Shown one piece after another: positions 25,793 through 34,530 of a DNA stretch of 49,130 nucleotides. The stretch comes from JBOFOR01 sp051654865 (GTDB taxonomy: Bacteria > Bacillota > Clostridia > Peptostreptococcales > Peptostreptococcaceae). The notes under the pieces were generated by a model, which was given only the letters and a program-made list of their open reading frames with translations, was not told the origin of the DNA and ran no database searches. The DNA is taken from contig JBOFYV010000079.1 of the NCBI GenBank assembly GCA_051654865.1, positions 1 to 49,130 on the forward strand. The letters are read 5' to 3'. How positions within the stretch are numbered: position 1 is the stretch's first letter; every line of letters starts with the position of its first letter. The position numbers were made by a program, and so were the translations under genes.

Positions 25793-28171
25793 TTATTTTA
25801 ATGTAACTACAGTTACACCTGCTCCGCCTTCACCATATTGGCCTTGTCTTTGAGACTTAACATGCTTGTTTCTTTTTAGCACATCTTGAAGTCCTGTTTT
25901 TAATACTCCAGTTCCTATTCCATGTATAATAGTTACATTTTCAAGTCCCGCTACGTATGCATCATCTAAGTATTTTTCTACTTCCATTATTGCTTCTTCT
26001 AAGTTCATTCCTCTCAAATCTACTTCACTCTTTACTCTACCAGATTTAGATTTTATTATCTTTCTAGTTGTCTTTGTTACAGTAGTTTTAGGATCTTTTT
26101 TAGCCTTTTGTAATGACTTAAATGGAAGATTCATTTTCATTATACCAATTTGAACAACAGCTTCTTTTTTATTTTTATCTACAGATACAACTGTACCTTG
26201 TTGATTTAATGTAATTACTTTTACTTCTTCTCCTGGTTGTAAATCTTTTATTTCTTTGTTTGCAACCTTTGGAACTATCATACTCTTTACTGTAGGTTGA
26301 AGACTTCCCATAGAGTTTGTTAACTCTTTTCTTAAGGCTTCTATCTGTTTATTTTTTTCTTTTGATGCTCTTTCTTCTTCTAATACTCTAAGTTCTTTTA
26401 TTATTCTTTCTACATCTTCTTTAGCTTGTCTTGTTACTCTAAAAGCTTCACTTCTAGCTTGTTCCATCATTTTTTCTTTTTGTGCCGCAAATTTTTCAAG
26501 CTTTCTATCATATTCATCCTTTAAGAATGCTATTTCAGATTTTAGTCTTTCTGCTTCTTCACGCTCTTCTAAAGCTTTTATTCTATTTTTTTCAACATTT
26601 TGAAGTACATCTTCTAACGCTATATTTTCAGTATTTATAAATTCTTTAGCTCTAGAAATTACATATTCACTTAATCCTAGTTTTTTAGATATCTCAAATG
26701 CATTTGACTTTCCTGGAACACCTATTAAAAGTCTATATGTTGGGCTTAATGTTTCTATATCAAACTCCACTGCAGCATTCTCTACACCTTCTGTTGCTAG
26801 TGTGTAATTTTTTATTTCACTGTAGTGAGTCGTAGCTATACATTTAGCTCCAGCTTGATGTACATCTTCTAGTATAGCTATAGCTAATGCCGCTCCTTCT
26901 ATAGGATCTGTACCTGCACCTAATTCATCAAATATAACTAAAGAATCTTCTGTTACATCTCTAAGTATGCTTACTATATTCGTCATATGAGATGAGAATG
27001 TAGATAAACTTTGCTCTATACTTTGTTCATCACCTATATCTGCAAATATATTATCATAAACACACATACTACTACCGTAGTCTGCCGGTATATGTAATCC
27101 ACATTGATTCATAAGCGCAAGTAATCCTACTGTTTTTATAGTAACTGTTTTACCACCTGTATTAGGTCCTGTTATAACCAACGTGTGGAATTCTCTCCCA
27201 AGATAAACTGTATTTGGTACAACTTTATCCTTATCTAGCAATGGATGTCTACCATTTTTTATATTTATGTATTTATCTTCATTTAATTTAGCTTCTATAC
27301 CTCTCATTTGCATAGATAGTTTTCCTTTTGCAAATGCAAAATCTAATTTCCCTAATATTTCTTGATTAGATATTAAGTCATTACTTACTTCTCCAACCAT
27401 AGCCGAAAGTTCAGCTAATATTCTTTCTATTTCTTCTTGTTCTTGTAATCTAAGCTGTCTAAGCTCGTTATTCATATCAACTATGCTCATAGGCTCTATA
27501 AATAAAGTAGCTCCCGATGAAGATTGATCATGTACTATACCTGATACTTGCGATCTATACTCCGCTTTTACAGGTACTACAAATCTATCTCCTCTAACCG
27601 AGATTATGGCATCTTGTAAGTATTTTTGATATGTTGTTGATGATATAATTGAGTTCAACTTAGATCTAATAGATTGATTTTTTTGAACTATTCTTCTTCT
27701 TATTTCTCTAAGTGTAGTAGATGCACTATCAGATATTTCTATTTCACTTATAATTGCATTATATATAGCATCTTCTATATCTCTATATGCATATAAACTA
27801 TTTGACATTGCCTGTATAATTGGGTAGTTGAAATTCTCTTCATCACTACCTTCTAAACTATTTTTTAATGTTCTAGCAGCTCTTAGAGTATCTGCTATCA
27901 TTATCAAACTTCCTGGGTCTAGTGATGCCCCTATATTTGCTCTTTTAGCTTTATCTTCTATGTCATGTATTCCTTGAAGTCCTACATATCCTCTTTTAGT
28001 AAGTATCGCTTGTGTTTCACTGGTCTCTTGTAACATATACTTTACTTCTTCAAAATCAGAACTAGGTGTAAGTTTTTCTATATATTTTAATCCTAAAGAA
28101 GATGACGCTTTTGTTTTTAGTATGTCTATTATTTTATTAAATTCTAAAACTCTAAGTGTTTTTTTATTCAT
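25793..28171 (-). CDS. mutS2: MutS2 family nuclease/ATPase
   Basis: This 792-residue protein has the MutS core and clamp, then Walker A GPNTGGKTVTIK (about 335-346), Walker B SLVIFDELGAGTDP, and a long coiled coil (about 520-620, rich in E/K). A C-terminal Smr domain carries VDLRGMNLEEA and the HGIGTGVLKTGLQ signature (about 715-792). It lacks the mismatch-recognition domain of MutS1. Family roles are anti-recombination and rescue of collided ribosomes. ATG with AAGGAGG upstream. It is divergent from pepD across a 190-base AT-rich region. Confidence 0.95.
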   Translation of the reverse strand: MNKKTLRVLEFNKIIDILKTKASSSLGLKYIEKLTPSSDFEEVKYMLQETSETQAILTKRGYVGLQGIHDIEDKAKRANIGASLDPGSLIMIADTLRAARTLKNSLEGSDEENFNYPIIQAMSNSLYAYRDIEDAIYNAIISEIEISDSASTTLREIRRRIVQKNQSIRSKLNSIISSTTYQKYLQDAIISVRGDRFVVPVKAEYRSQVSGIVHDQSSSGATLFIEPMSIVDMNNELRQLRLQEQEEIERILAELSAMVGEVSNDLISNQEILGKLDFAFAKGKLSMQMRGIEAKLNEDKYINIKNGRHPLLDKDKVVPNTVYLGREFHTLVITGPNTGGKTVTIKTVGLLALMNQCGLHIPADYGSSMCVYDNIFADIGDEQSIEQSLSTFSSHMTNIVSILRDVTEDSLVIFDELGAGTDPIEGAALAIAILEDVHQAGAKCIATTHYSEIKNYTLATEGVENAAVEFDIETLSPTYRLLIGVPGKSNAFEISKKLGLSEYVISRAKEFINTENIALEDVLQNVEKNRIKALEEREEAERLKSEIAFLKDEYDRKLEKFAAQKEKMMEQARSEAFRVTRQAKEDVERIIKELRVLEEERASKEKNKQIEALRKELTNSMGSLQPTVKSMIVPKVANKEIKDLQPGEEVKVITLNQQGTVVSVDKNKKEAVVQIGIMKMNLPFKSLQKAKKDPKTTVTKTTRKIIKSKSGRVKSEVDLRGMNLEEAIMEVEKYLDDAYVAGLENVTIIHGIGTGVLKTGLQDVLKRNKHVKSQRQGQYGEGGAGVTVVTLK

Positions 28172-28363
28172 ACGTCCTCCTTGTATAAATGCAATTTTTT
28201 ATAATGTTTATTTTATGTATATTTGTATTATACTATTTATATAGCTATTTATATATTATACATAATCAAAGTTTGTTTGTACTATAAAAAGTATTTTTTT
28301 GTACATTATTTACTAAAAATAGCTAGTTTAATCTAATTTGTTCATAATAAGGAGTTGGTAGAG

Positions 28364-29815
28364 ATGGAAAATGTATTAAAAAACTTAAAACCACAATTAG
28401 TATTTAAGTATTTTGAAGAGATTTCTCAAATACCTCGTGGTTCAGGAAATGAAAAGGCTATAAGTGATTATTTAAAATCATTTGGAGAAAATCTTGGTCT
28501 TGAAACAATTCAAGATGACGCTTTAAATGTAATAATAAGAAAGCCTGCTACAAAAGGTTATGAAAATTGCCCTGGAGTCATACTTCAAGGACATATGGAT
28601 ATGGTTTGTGAAAAAAACAAAGGTACGAATCATGATTTCGAAAAGGACTCTATAAAATTAAGAATAGAAGATGATATGATTTACGCAACTGGTACTACTT
28701 TAGGTGCTGATAATGGAATTGCTGTTGCTATGGGATTGGCTGTGCTTGCCTCTAATGATTTAGATCATCCTCCTGTAGAAGTATTAATTACAACTGATGA
28801 AGAAGCTGGTATGAGTGGTGCAATGGCTCTTGATGGTTCTCTCCTAAAGGGACAGTATATAATAAACCTAGACTCTGAAGAAGAAGGATTCTTATTAGTA
28901 AGTTGTGCTGGTGGAGTTACTGCTACATCTAGTGTAAAAGCTACTTACACTGATGTATCTTCTGACAAACAAGCTTTATTAATAGAAATAAAAGGTCTAC
29001 TTGGTGGACATTCAGGAATGGATATTATAAAGCAAAGAGCTAACTCTAATATATTAATGGGTAGATTATTAAATTCATTATGTGTTAAGTATGATTTAGC
29101 TAAAATAGAAGGTGGTTCTAAAAACAACGCTATACCTCGTGAATGTGAAGCAGTAATACTTGTTGATAAAAACGATGTAGCTAAAGCTAAGGAATGTATC
29201 TCTAGTATATCTGAAACATTTAAGAAAGAATTTAGTACTTCAGATCCTGGTATAGTTGTAGAATGTAAGGATACTACTGTGAATAAAACTCTTACTTGTG
29301 AAGCAAGTGCTAATGTTGTAAAATTACTAAACTTAATTCCTAATGGTATACAAAGTATGAGTATGGATATTAAAGGATTAGTTGAAAGTTCTACTAATCT
29401 TGGTGTTGTTAGAACTAATAGTGATGATGTTACTTTTGAATGTGCTGTTAGAAGTTCTGTAGGTACTTTAAAGGATGCTATAACTAATAAGATGGACTTA
29501 TTAGCAAATACTTTAGACGGTTCATTTAAATTAGAAAGTAGTTATCCTGCTTGGGAATATGCTAAGGGTTCTAAGTTAGAAGAGATATGTATTAGTACTT
29601 ATGAGAAGTTGACTGGTAATAAGCCTACTATTATGGCTATACATGCTGGTCTTGAATGTGGTTTATTACTTGATAAGATGCCTCATGCTCAGGCTATTTC
29701 TCTTGGACCTAATATGTATGAGGTTCATACTCCTAATGAGCATTTGAGTATTTCTTCTACTGAGAATACTTGGAATTATTTAGTGGCTATACTTAAATCT
29801 ATGAACCAACATTAG
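28364..29815 (+). CDS. pepD: Aminoacyl-histidine dipeptidase (M20 family)
   Basis: This 483-residue metallopeptidase hydrolyses Xaa-His and related dipeptides in the cytoplasm. Metal-site motifs: GHMDMVCEKN, TTLGADNGIAVAMG, ITTDEEAGMSGA, NLDSEEEG and the C-terminal IHAGLECGLL. I chose ATG 28364-28366, nine nt after AAGGAG (28349-28354); a TTG nine bases earlier overlaps the ribosome site. Monocistronic: mutS2 is divergent, and the next gene is convergent with repeat copy 3 between them. Confidence 0.93.
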   Translation: MENVLKNLKPQLVFKYFEEISQIPRGSGNEKAISDYLKSFGENLGLETIQDDALNVIIRKPATKGYENCPGVILQGHMDMVCEKNKGTNHDFEKDSIKLRIEDDMIYATGTTLGADNGIAVAMGLAVLASNDLDHPPVEVLITTDEEAGMSGAMALDGSLLKGQYIINLDSEEEGFLLVSCAGGVTATSSVKATYTDVSSDKQALLIEIKGLLGGHSGMDIIKQRANSNILMGRLLNSLCVKYDLAKIEGGSKNNAIPRECEAVILVDKNDVAKAKECISSISETFKKEFSTSDPGIVVECKDTTVNKTLTCEASANVVKLLNLIPNGIQSMSMDIKGLVESSTNLGVVRTNSDDVTFECAVRSSVGTLKDAITNKMDLLANTLDGSFKLESSYPAWEYAKGSKLEEICISTYEKLTGNKPTIMAIHAGLECGLLLDKMPHAQAISLGPNMYEVHTPNEHLSISSTENTWNYLVAILKSMNQH

Positions 29816-29822
29816 TATTTAA

Positions 29823-29923
29823 GTATATAACCCGCTCAGAAGGTAGATTAGATAAGTTTTCCTCCAGGCACTTCTGCAATGTCGGTGCAACTTATCTAAT
29901 CTACCTTCTGAGCTCATAATATG
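29823..29923 (-). repeat. Dispersed covarying hairpin element, copy 3 (reverse orientation)
   Basis: The inner helix is a perfect 24-bp inverted repeat, 29835-29858 with 29889-29912. Read on the minus strand it has the same loop strands as copies 1 and 2: GCACCGACATT (29878-29888) and CTGGAGGAA (29859-29867), around the apical stem GCA-GAAG-TGC. The shoulder GAGCGGG then TATAT follows. The left-arm sequence differs from copies 1 and 2 with matching changes on the right arm. It lies between the convergent pepD and anti-sigma genes. No T-tract is present in either direction. Confidence 0.85.
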
Positions 29924-29946
29924 TAAATAGTTTGATGTTAATTTAT

Positions 29947-31209
29947 CTACTCTAATTCTAATGTAAATGACTCTTTTTCAAACTTTTTTGTATGATTAAA
30001 CTTTTTTTCCCAGTCTTCTATTACTGGTATTATTTTAATTGATTTCATTTCTCTACTTAGTTCGCCTTCTGCATATGGTGAGTTTTCTAGTAATAATTCA
30101 CTTGCACTTAAGTCTATTCCACCTCTGACTTCAACATTTTTACCATTTTCATCTTGTACTATGAATGATAAGAATTTCGGTGAAACGTCATCTGTAGGCA
30201 CTACATTTCCATTGACACTAAAGCTACGTTTTATTTTAATCTTTGTAGGAGATATCCTTATTTCTTCAATAATCACATCTATATCTAAGTCTTCATACTT
30301 TATTGTAAAATTCTTATCTATATTATAAATTTTAATATCTTCTAATAATTGGTTAGCATTCACACTCGTTTCAAAATCCCAATTACCTATTACATCTACA
30401 CTTCCTGTTTTAAAATGTTCTCCTGTGTCTGAATTCATACCTCCACCAGTATTTTTTCTAATTTCTATATACTCTGGTATATCCTCAATTAAAGTAACCT
30501 CTTGTGTAGATGATTCTTTAGTTTCACTATGTTGTATTGTATATCCTACTTTATTTATTTCTATTTTTACATCATAGTCTTTATTTATATCTAAGCTATT
30601 TACTAAATCAAAATTTGTTATATCTGATTCTCCATCATTATTAGTATCTAATGAATCTAAATTGCATGTTAATAGCATATTTCGTGAAGTTTCATCACCA
30701 GGTTCTGATGTTGCGGCTCCTCCAGTTCTTGCAAACACCATGTCCCCTATTGTTACTTTAGGTTCATCTAAATCTGGCCAAATATCTTGTTCTTCATCTA
30801 GTCCTAAGTATGATTTATCTAGTTTACTATCGTCTATTTTTAAACTTAATAATAATTCTCCATCTCCAAGCATAATTTCTTTTAGTGTTATTTCTATTCC
30901 TTTATCTTCTACTGTTTGATTTAGCTCTACTTTATATCCGCTTAACGTATTATCTTCTCTATTAAAGAAGTGTTCTATTTGTTGACCTATATTTTTTATA
31001 TAAGCTAAGCTAGGTTCACTTGTTATAACCATAGATCCTAGTAGTATTCCTACACCTGCTACAACAACTTTATTTTTATGTACGCTTTTATTCTTATTTA
31101 TTTTAGATTTTATCTTTTTCTTAAACTCTTCATTATCAGAGAATTTTATTTCTTCATATTCCTCTGTATTTACTTTTATATTATTAAATAATTCAAATTT
31201 ATCTTTCAT
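29947..31209 (-). CDS. Anti-sigma factor, DUF4179/DUF5643-type membrane protein
   Basis: This 420-residue protein has a charged cytoplasmic N-terminus (1-45), one membrane helix at about 47-64 (NKVVVAGVGILLGSM), and a large outside domain with many beta strands. The start of that domain (TVEDKGIEITLKEIMLGDGE) fits DUF4179, and the C-terminal half fits a DUF5643-like domain. It overlaps the ECF sigma gene by one base (TAATG), the usual layout for a sigma/anti-sigma pair. Inference: it holds the sigma factor at the membrane until an envelope signal arrives. ATG with AAGGAGG upstream. No hairpin terminator other than repeat copy 3 lies downstream. Confidence 0.83.
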   Translation of the reverse strand: MKDKFELFNNIKVNTEEYEEIKFSDNEEFKKKIKSKINKNKSVHKNKVVVAGVGILLGSMVITSEPSLAYIKNIGQQIEHFFNREDNTLSGYKVELNQTVEDKGIEITLKEIMLGDGELLLSLKIDDSKLDKSYLGLDEEQDIWPDLDEPKVTIGDMVFARTGGAATSEPGDETSRNMLLTCNLDSLDTNNDGESDITNFDLVNSLDINKDYDVKIEINKVGYTIQHSETKESSTQEVTLIEDIPEYIEIRKNTGGGMNSDTGEHFKTGSVDVIGNWDFETSVNANQLLEDIKIYNIDKNFTIKYEDLDIDVIIEEIRISPTKIKIKRSFSVNGNVVPTDDVSPKFLSFIVQDENGKNVEVRGGIDLSASELLLENSPYAEGELSREMKSIKIIPVIEDWEKKFNHTKKFEKESFTLELE

Positions 31210-31742
31210 TATAATCCTCCTTGTTTACACATACTTTCTCTAATTCTTTTTCGTCCTCTTGATAGTCTATTGTGTAAGTTTTTAACCTTGGTATTGCTCT
31301 TTATTGCTATACTTTCCAAATCTTCTCCATCTAGGTAGTAATCTATAAAAAGCCTTTTGTCATTTTCATTTAAGTGACTTAGTATTTCTGCTATTTCTTC
31401 TTCTATCTCATTTTTTACTAGTTCTGTATCTATATAGTAAATTTCATTACTCATATCTACTGTCTCTATTTTAGATAAATACTTTCTCTTATAATCAATT
31501 GCTTTATATTTCGCTATTGCACATACCCAGTTTTTAAAAGTATTTTTATTGTTATCAAAGCTTTTTATGTTGTTCCATATTGATAAGAATACATCGCTTA
31601 CACATTCATCTTCATAGTTAAATAGAACCCCTAAATGTTTTCTAACTACTGATGTGATAATTCCCCTATAATTATCTATTAAAATTTCCATTCCATTTTC
31701 TTTTCTCTTTTTTATATATTTAATCATTATTTCATCTTGCAA
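31209..31742 (-). CDS. ECF-type RNA polymerase sigma factor
   Basis: This 177-residue sigma-70 family protein has region 2 at about 15-85 (YEDECVSDVFLSIWNNIKSF, FKNWVCAIAKYKAIDYKRK) and region 4 at about 112-170 (LNENDKRLFIDYYLDGEDLE, LHNRLSRGRKRIRESM). Regions 1 and 3 are missing, as in ECF factors. The start is TTG 31740-31742, 8 nt after AAGGAGG; an in-frame ATG 15 bases later is too far from it. Cotranscribed with its anti-sigma gene. A perfect palindrome lies just upstream (31759-31774). Confidence 0.9.
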   Translation of the reverse strand: MQDEIMIKYIKKRKENGMEILIDNYRGIITSVVRKHLGVLFNYEDECVSDVFLSIWNNIKSFDNNKNTFKNWVCAIAKYKAIDYKRKYLSKIETVDMSNEIYYIDTELVKNEIEEEIAEILSHLNENDKRLFIDYYLDGEDLESIAIKSNTKVKNLHNRLSRGRKRIRESMCKQGGL

Positions 31743-31758
31743 AATTACTTCCTCCTTC

Positions 31759-31774
31759 TGTAAAAGCTTTTACA
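31759..31774. promoter_or_regulatory. Perfect 16-bp palindrome before the ECF sigma gene
   Basis: TGTAAAAGCTTTTACA lies directly upstream of the ribosome site of the sigma gene and close to a possible TTGTCA -35 element. It has operator-like symmetry; no regulator is identified. Confidence 0.5.
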
Positions 31775-31847
31775 ATTACTAATACGTAATCTTTTGACAA
31801 ATCCTATCTCAAATTTTATACTTTTTAAAAAAACTTTTTGCACATTA

Positions 31848-31875
31848 ATAAAGAAGCTTCCTCAAAAGCTTCTTT
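31848..31875 (-). terminator. Terminator after the acetyltransferase gene
   Basis: AAAGAAGCTT pairs with AAGCTTCTTT around a 6-nt loop, 11 bases after the stop at 31886; only a short T-run follows. Confidence 0.65.
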
Positions 31876-31885
31876 ACCTAATTTT

Positions 31886-32764
31886 TTATAATTTAGACCA
31901 GTATCCTAAGGTATTTTTAAATTTAAAACCTCTCTTTTGGTACATATTATAAGCTATTTTATTTTCTTCGATAACTATTAATCCTATTTCATTAATATTT
32001 TTATCTAGTAAAAATTGTATCGCTGTTTCTAGTATTCTTTTTCCATATCCTTTTCTTCTGTATGATTTACAAAGTCCTATATCAAATACGCCCTTATTAT
32101 TTTCTATCACTACTTCCATAAATCCAATTTCTTTTTCTTTATCACAAACTATATAGTAGTATTCTTGTTTGTTAGATTCCCTTTTATTTTCTAACAACTC
32201 ATTTACTCTATGTATATCCGTTATTGTTCCATGAGGCATATCTGAAAATGAATCTGTATATATTTCAACATATTTATATTTATTTTCTTCATTAAGTTCT
32301 TTAATATCTAGTGTTTTATAGATTTTATTTTTTTCTTCTAATGACATTTCTATAGATTTATACTGTGGTGTTATATCTATTTTTTGTGCTTGTTTAATTA
32401 TAAAATCATCACTTATACCTATTCTAATATCTTTAGCTCCATATTCTTTAGATATATCTATAGCTCTATTAATCAAATCTTGTAATATTATATGACTATT
32501 GCTTGTTTCTTTCTTTAAGCTAACTTTATGTATATAAGCTGTGTTTAAAACTTTAGCTACTTCTAATACTATACATAAACTAGCTACTATTTTGTTTTCT
32601 CTGAAGTAAAAAAGTACTCCTTTTCCATAATCATGTATTTTGGTATTATACATTTGTTCTATCTGTTCAAATGAGTCATTAAAGTTTTCTTCTGACTTTA
32701 TATATTCATAAGCTTTTAATTTTTCTTCTCTATTTAATTCTATATATGTTTTTATATTGTACAT
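31886..32764 (-). CDS. Two-domain GNAT acetyltransferase
   Basis: This 292-residue protein has two GNAT-like halves. The second (about 150-292) has the acetyl-CoA binding motif CKSYRRKGYGKRILETAIQF (A motif, R-x-x-G-x-G-K) and the ending YNMYQKRGFKFKNTLGYW. The first half is a degenerate GNAT fold. I chose ATG 32762-32764 after GGGAGAT; an in-frame TTG 15 bases earlier overlaps that site. It lies 44 bases after the lipoprotein gene. The acetylated substrate is unknown. Confidence 0.82.
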   Translation of the reverse strand: MYNIKTYIELNREEKLKAYEYIKSEENFNDSFEQIEQMYNTKIHDYGKGVLFYFRENKIVASLCIVLEVAKVLNTAYIHKVSLKKETSNSHIILQDLINRAIDISKEYGAKDIRIGISDDFIIKQAQKIDITPQYKSIEMSLEEKNKIYKTLDIKELNEENKYKYVEIYTDSFSDMPHGTITDIHRVNELLENKRESNKQEYYYIVCDKEKEIGFMEVVIENNKGVFDIGLCKSYRRKGYGKRILETAIQFLLDKNINEIGLIVIEENKIAYNMYQKRGFKFKNTLGYWSKL

Positions 32765-32808
32765 ATTAACATCTCCCAATCCCCTTAATAATTACTTATT
32801 TTTATATT

Positions 32809-33168
32809 TTATTCTTCATATAAAACTTCTCCAGTGTACATATTTATCTTATGTTTACCTAAACTTTGTCTGTGAACATGATCCCCCAAGGCCTCATGTG
32901 ATTCTTGCTCTTCTTCACTATCTTTTAAGTTGACATATACTTCGACTATATAGTAATCACCTAATGGTTCTATTTCATCTATGGTTGTTGCTACAATATC
33001 CCCATACTCAGCTCTCAATATGTTGATAACGGTTTCTTTAGATATCGGTTTCACTTCTTTTTCTGTGTATAACCTGTTTATTTTGTTATTAACTTTTTCA
33101 TTATTACATCCTACTACTAATGATAAAACTAGTAATATTAAAGCAATTATTATATATCTTTTCTTCAT
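32809..33168 (-). CDS. Small lipoprotein of unknown function
   Basis: This 119-residue protein has a short positive N-terminus, a hydrophobic stretch, and a lipobox VVGC with the lipidated Cys at 21. It is therefore exported and anchored to the membrane. The mature part is hydrophilic with E/H-rich segments (KDSEEEQESHEALGDHVH). ATG with GGAG upstream. The fold is not recognised. Same direction as the acetyltransferase gene downstream. Confidence 0.75.
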   Translation of the reverse strand: MKKRYIIIALILLVLSLVVGCNNEKVNNKINRLYTEKEVKPISKETVINILRAEYGDIVATTIDEIEPLGDYYIVEVYVNLKDSEEEQESHEALGDHVHRQSLGKHKINMYTGEVLYEE

Positions 33169-33190
33169 TTATTTTTCTCCATAATTTTAT

Positions 33191-33231
33191 ATAGCATAGT
33201 CAAATTAACTGTATCCCTTTGACTATGCTAT
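33191..33231 (-). terminator. Terminator after the XRE/IrrE-like gene
   Basis: ATAGCATAGTCAAA pairs perfectly with TTTGACTATGCTAT (14 bp, 13-nt loop), 17 bases past the stop at 33248. The T-run is weak. Confidence 0.65.
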
Positions 33232-33247
33232 AGTTTATATCTATTTA

Positions 33248-34381
33248 TTATTTTTTATTTTTGAAATTGACTTTAGTAACATTATTTTTTCTAAAATTAT
33301 TTTTTGGTACTAACATCTTTTCTTTTAATCCTAATAAGTTTTCTATATCTTCTGGATATAAGTTTAATCCACAATTAGCTAAGTTATCCACTAATGTAGC
33401 TTCACTCATTATTTTGTTATCGATTAACATTTCCACAGATTTTTTTAATAATGCTGGACTTGTTGCTTTTATATTATCATCTAATGGTTCTTTCTTTAGC
33501 CATCCTTGCTTTTCCATTTCTCTCATTAGATACATATACTTCTTATAGTTTATGATTTCCATTTGGTATGCTCTTAATATCATTGCTGATATTGGAACTA
33601 TCCACTTCTTCTTTAATTCTACATAATCATTTAATTCATGTGCCTTTGATAAGTCTTCAAAGAATGTATCTTTTGGTAATAAGAATGCACATGCAAAATC
33701 TTCCTTAGAGAACTTCTTAGATGGTATTCCTGCTTCTACTGATACTATATATGCTAATTCATATGCTAGATCAAAGTTTCTTATTGTAGCTGATTTTCTA
33801 TCATTTCCTAAGCATACTAAGTATCTATAATTCTTATCTATACTTTGCTTTTGTGTAAATGATACTGCACCCTTTTTCTCTACATTCATTCCTGATATAG
33901 ATATACCGTTTACTTCTAGTAATGTTACCATATTTCCTATAGGTCCATCACCTAAGCCCCAATGTCTTCTTACTTTAGTTGCCAATGTTTCCATATCATC
34001 ATATTTATTTAAATTCGTTGGTAAGTTCATAGCAGGGAATTGTATATATTTTTCTATAAAAGATATTATTTTGTGAGTCATTACTATTTTTTCTTTGTAT
34101 GATATTTCTTCTACCCTTGGTATTGGTGATTCCGGTCTTATATGAGTATTTTCAACTACTACTTTTATATTATCGTTTTGTAAGAAAAATTCTTTAGGAA
34201 ATCTCAGTGCATTCGCTAACTTCATTTCATTTTCTGGTACTGGCTTATACTTTTCTTCTTCAAATGCAAGTATATCTTTTTTGTTTATTTTTGTTTCACT
34301 AGCTAATTGATCTATTGTTTTACCTCTAAACATTCTAGCTGTTTTTAATCTTTTTCCGTTAAATATTTTTTTTCTATTCAT
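33248..34381 (-). CDS. XRE-family regulator with a degenerate ImmA/IrrE-like domain
   Basis: This 377-residue protein has an N-terminal XRE helix-turn-helix (about 8-65: RLKTARMFRGKTIDQLASETKINKKDI). An ImmA/IrrE (COG2856)-like domain follows at about 125-250. In active members the metal motif is HExxH; here the matching place reads YELAY (207-211), so both zinc-binding histidines are gone. The following family block EDFACAFLLPKDTF (227-240) is kept. The C-terminal 100 residues are not recognised. It is probably a DNA-binding sensor without protease activity. The ribosome site is weak (GCGAGAT). Own terminator; monocistronic. Confidence 0.78.
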   Translation of the reverse strand: MNRKKIFNGKRLKTARMFRGKTIDQLASETKINKKDILAFEEEKYKPVPENEMKLANALRFPKEFFLQNDNIKVVVENTHIRPESPIPRVEEISYKEKIVMTHKIISFIEKYIQFPAMNLPTNLNKYDDMETLATKVRRHWGLGDGPIGNMVTLLEVNGISISGMNVEKKGAVSFTQKQSIDKNYRYLVCLGNDRKSATIRNFDLAYELAYIVSVEAGIPSKKFSKEDFACAFLLPKDTFFEDLSKAHELNDYVELKKKWIVPISAMILRAYQMEIINYKKYMYLMREMEKQGWLKKEPLDDNIKATSPALLKKSVEMLIDNKIMSEATLVDNLANCGLNLYPEDIENLLGLKEKMLVPKNNFRKNNVTKVNFKNKK

Positions 34382-34430
34382 ATTATTTATCTCGCTTTCA
34401 TATTCATGATGTCCGATGCTTATATTTAAA

Positions 34431-34461
34431 AATGCTCTGGATACCTAATACCCAGAGCATT
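34431..34461 (-). terminator. Terminator after the HD hydrolase gene
   Basis: AATGCTCTGG pairs with CCAGAGCATT (10 bp), with an inner GGTA/TACC extension, then TTTTTAAA on the minus strand. It is about 70 bases past the stop at 34531. Confidence 0.75.
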
Positions 34462-34530
34462 ATTTAGATTTATTATATGCGAATTATAATATCATATTTA
34501 TTTAATATAGTCAATTAAGGTAGTTGTTTA

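Noticed and set aside
29824..29946. Repeat copy 3 as a shared terminator for pepD and the anti-sigma gene
   Set aside because: It is placed like one, but has no T-tract on either strand and carries the same conserved loop as the other copies; a terminator side-role cannot be excluded.
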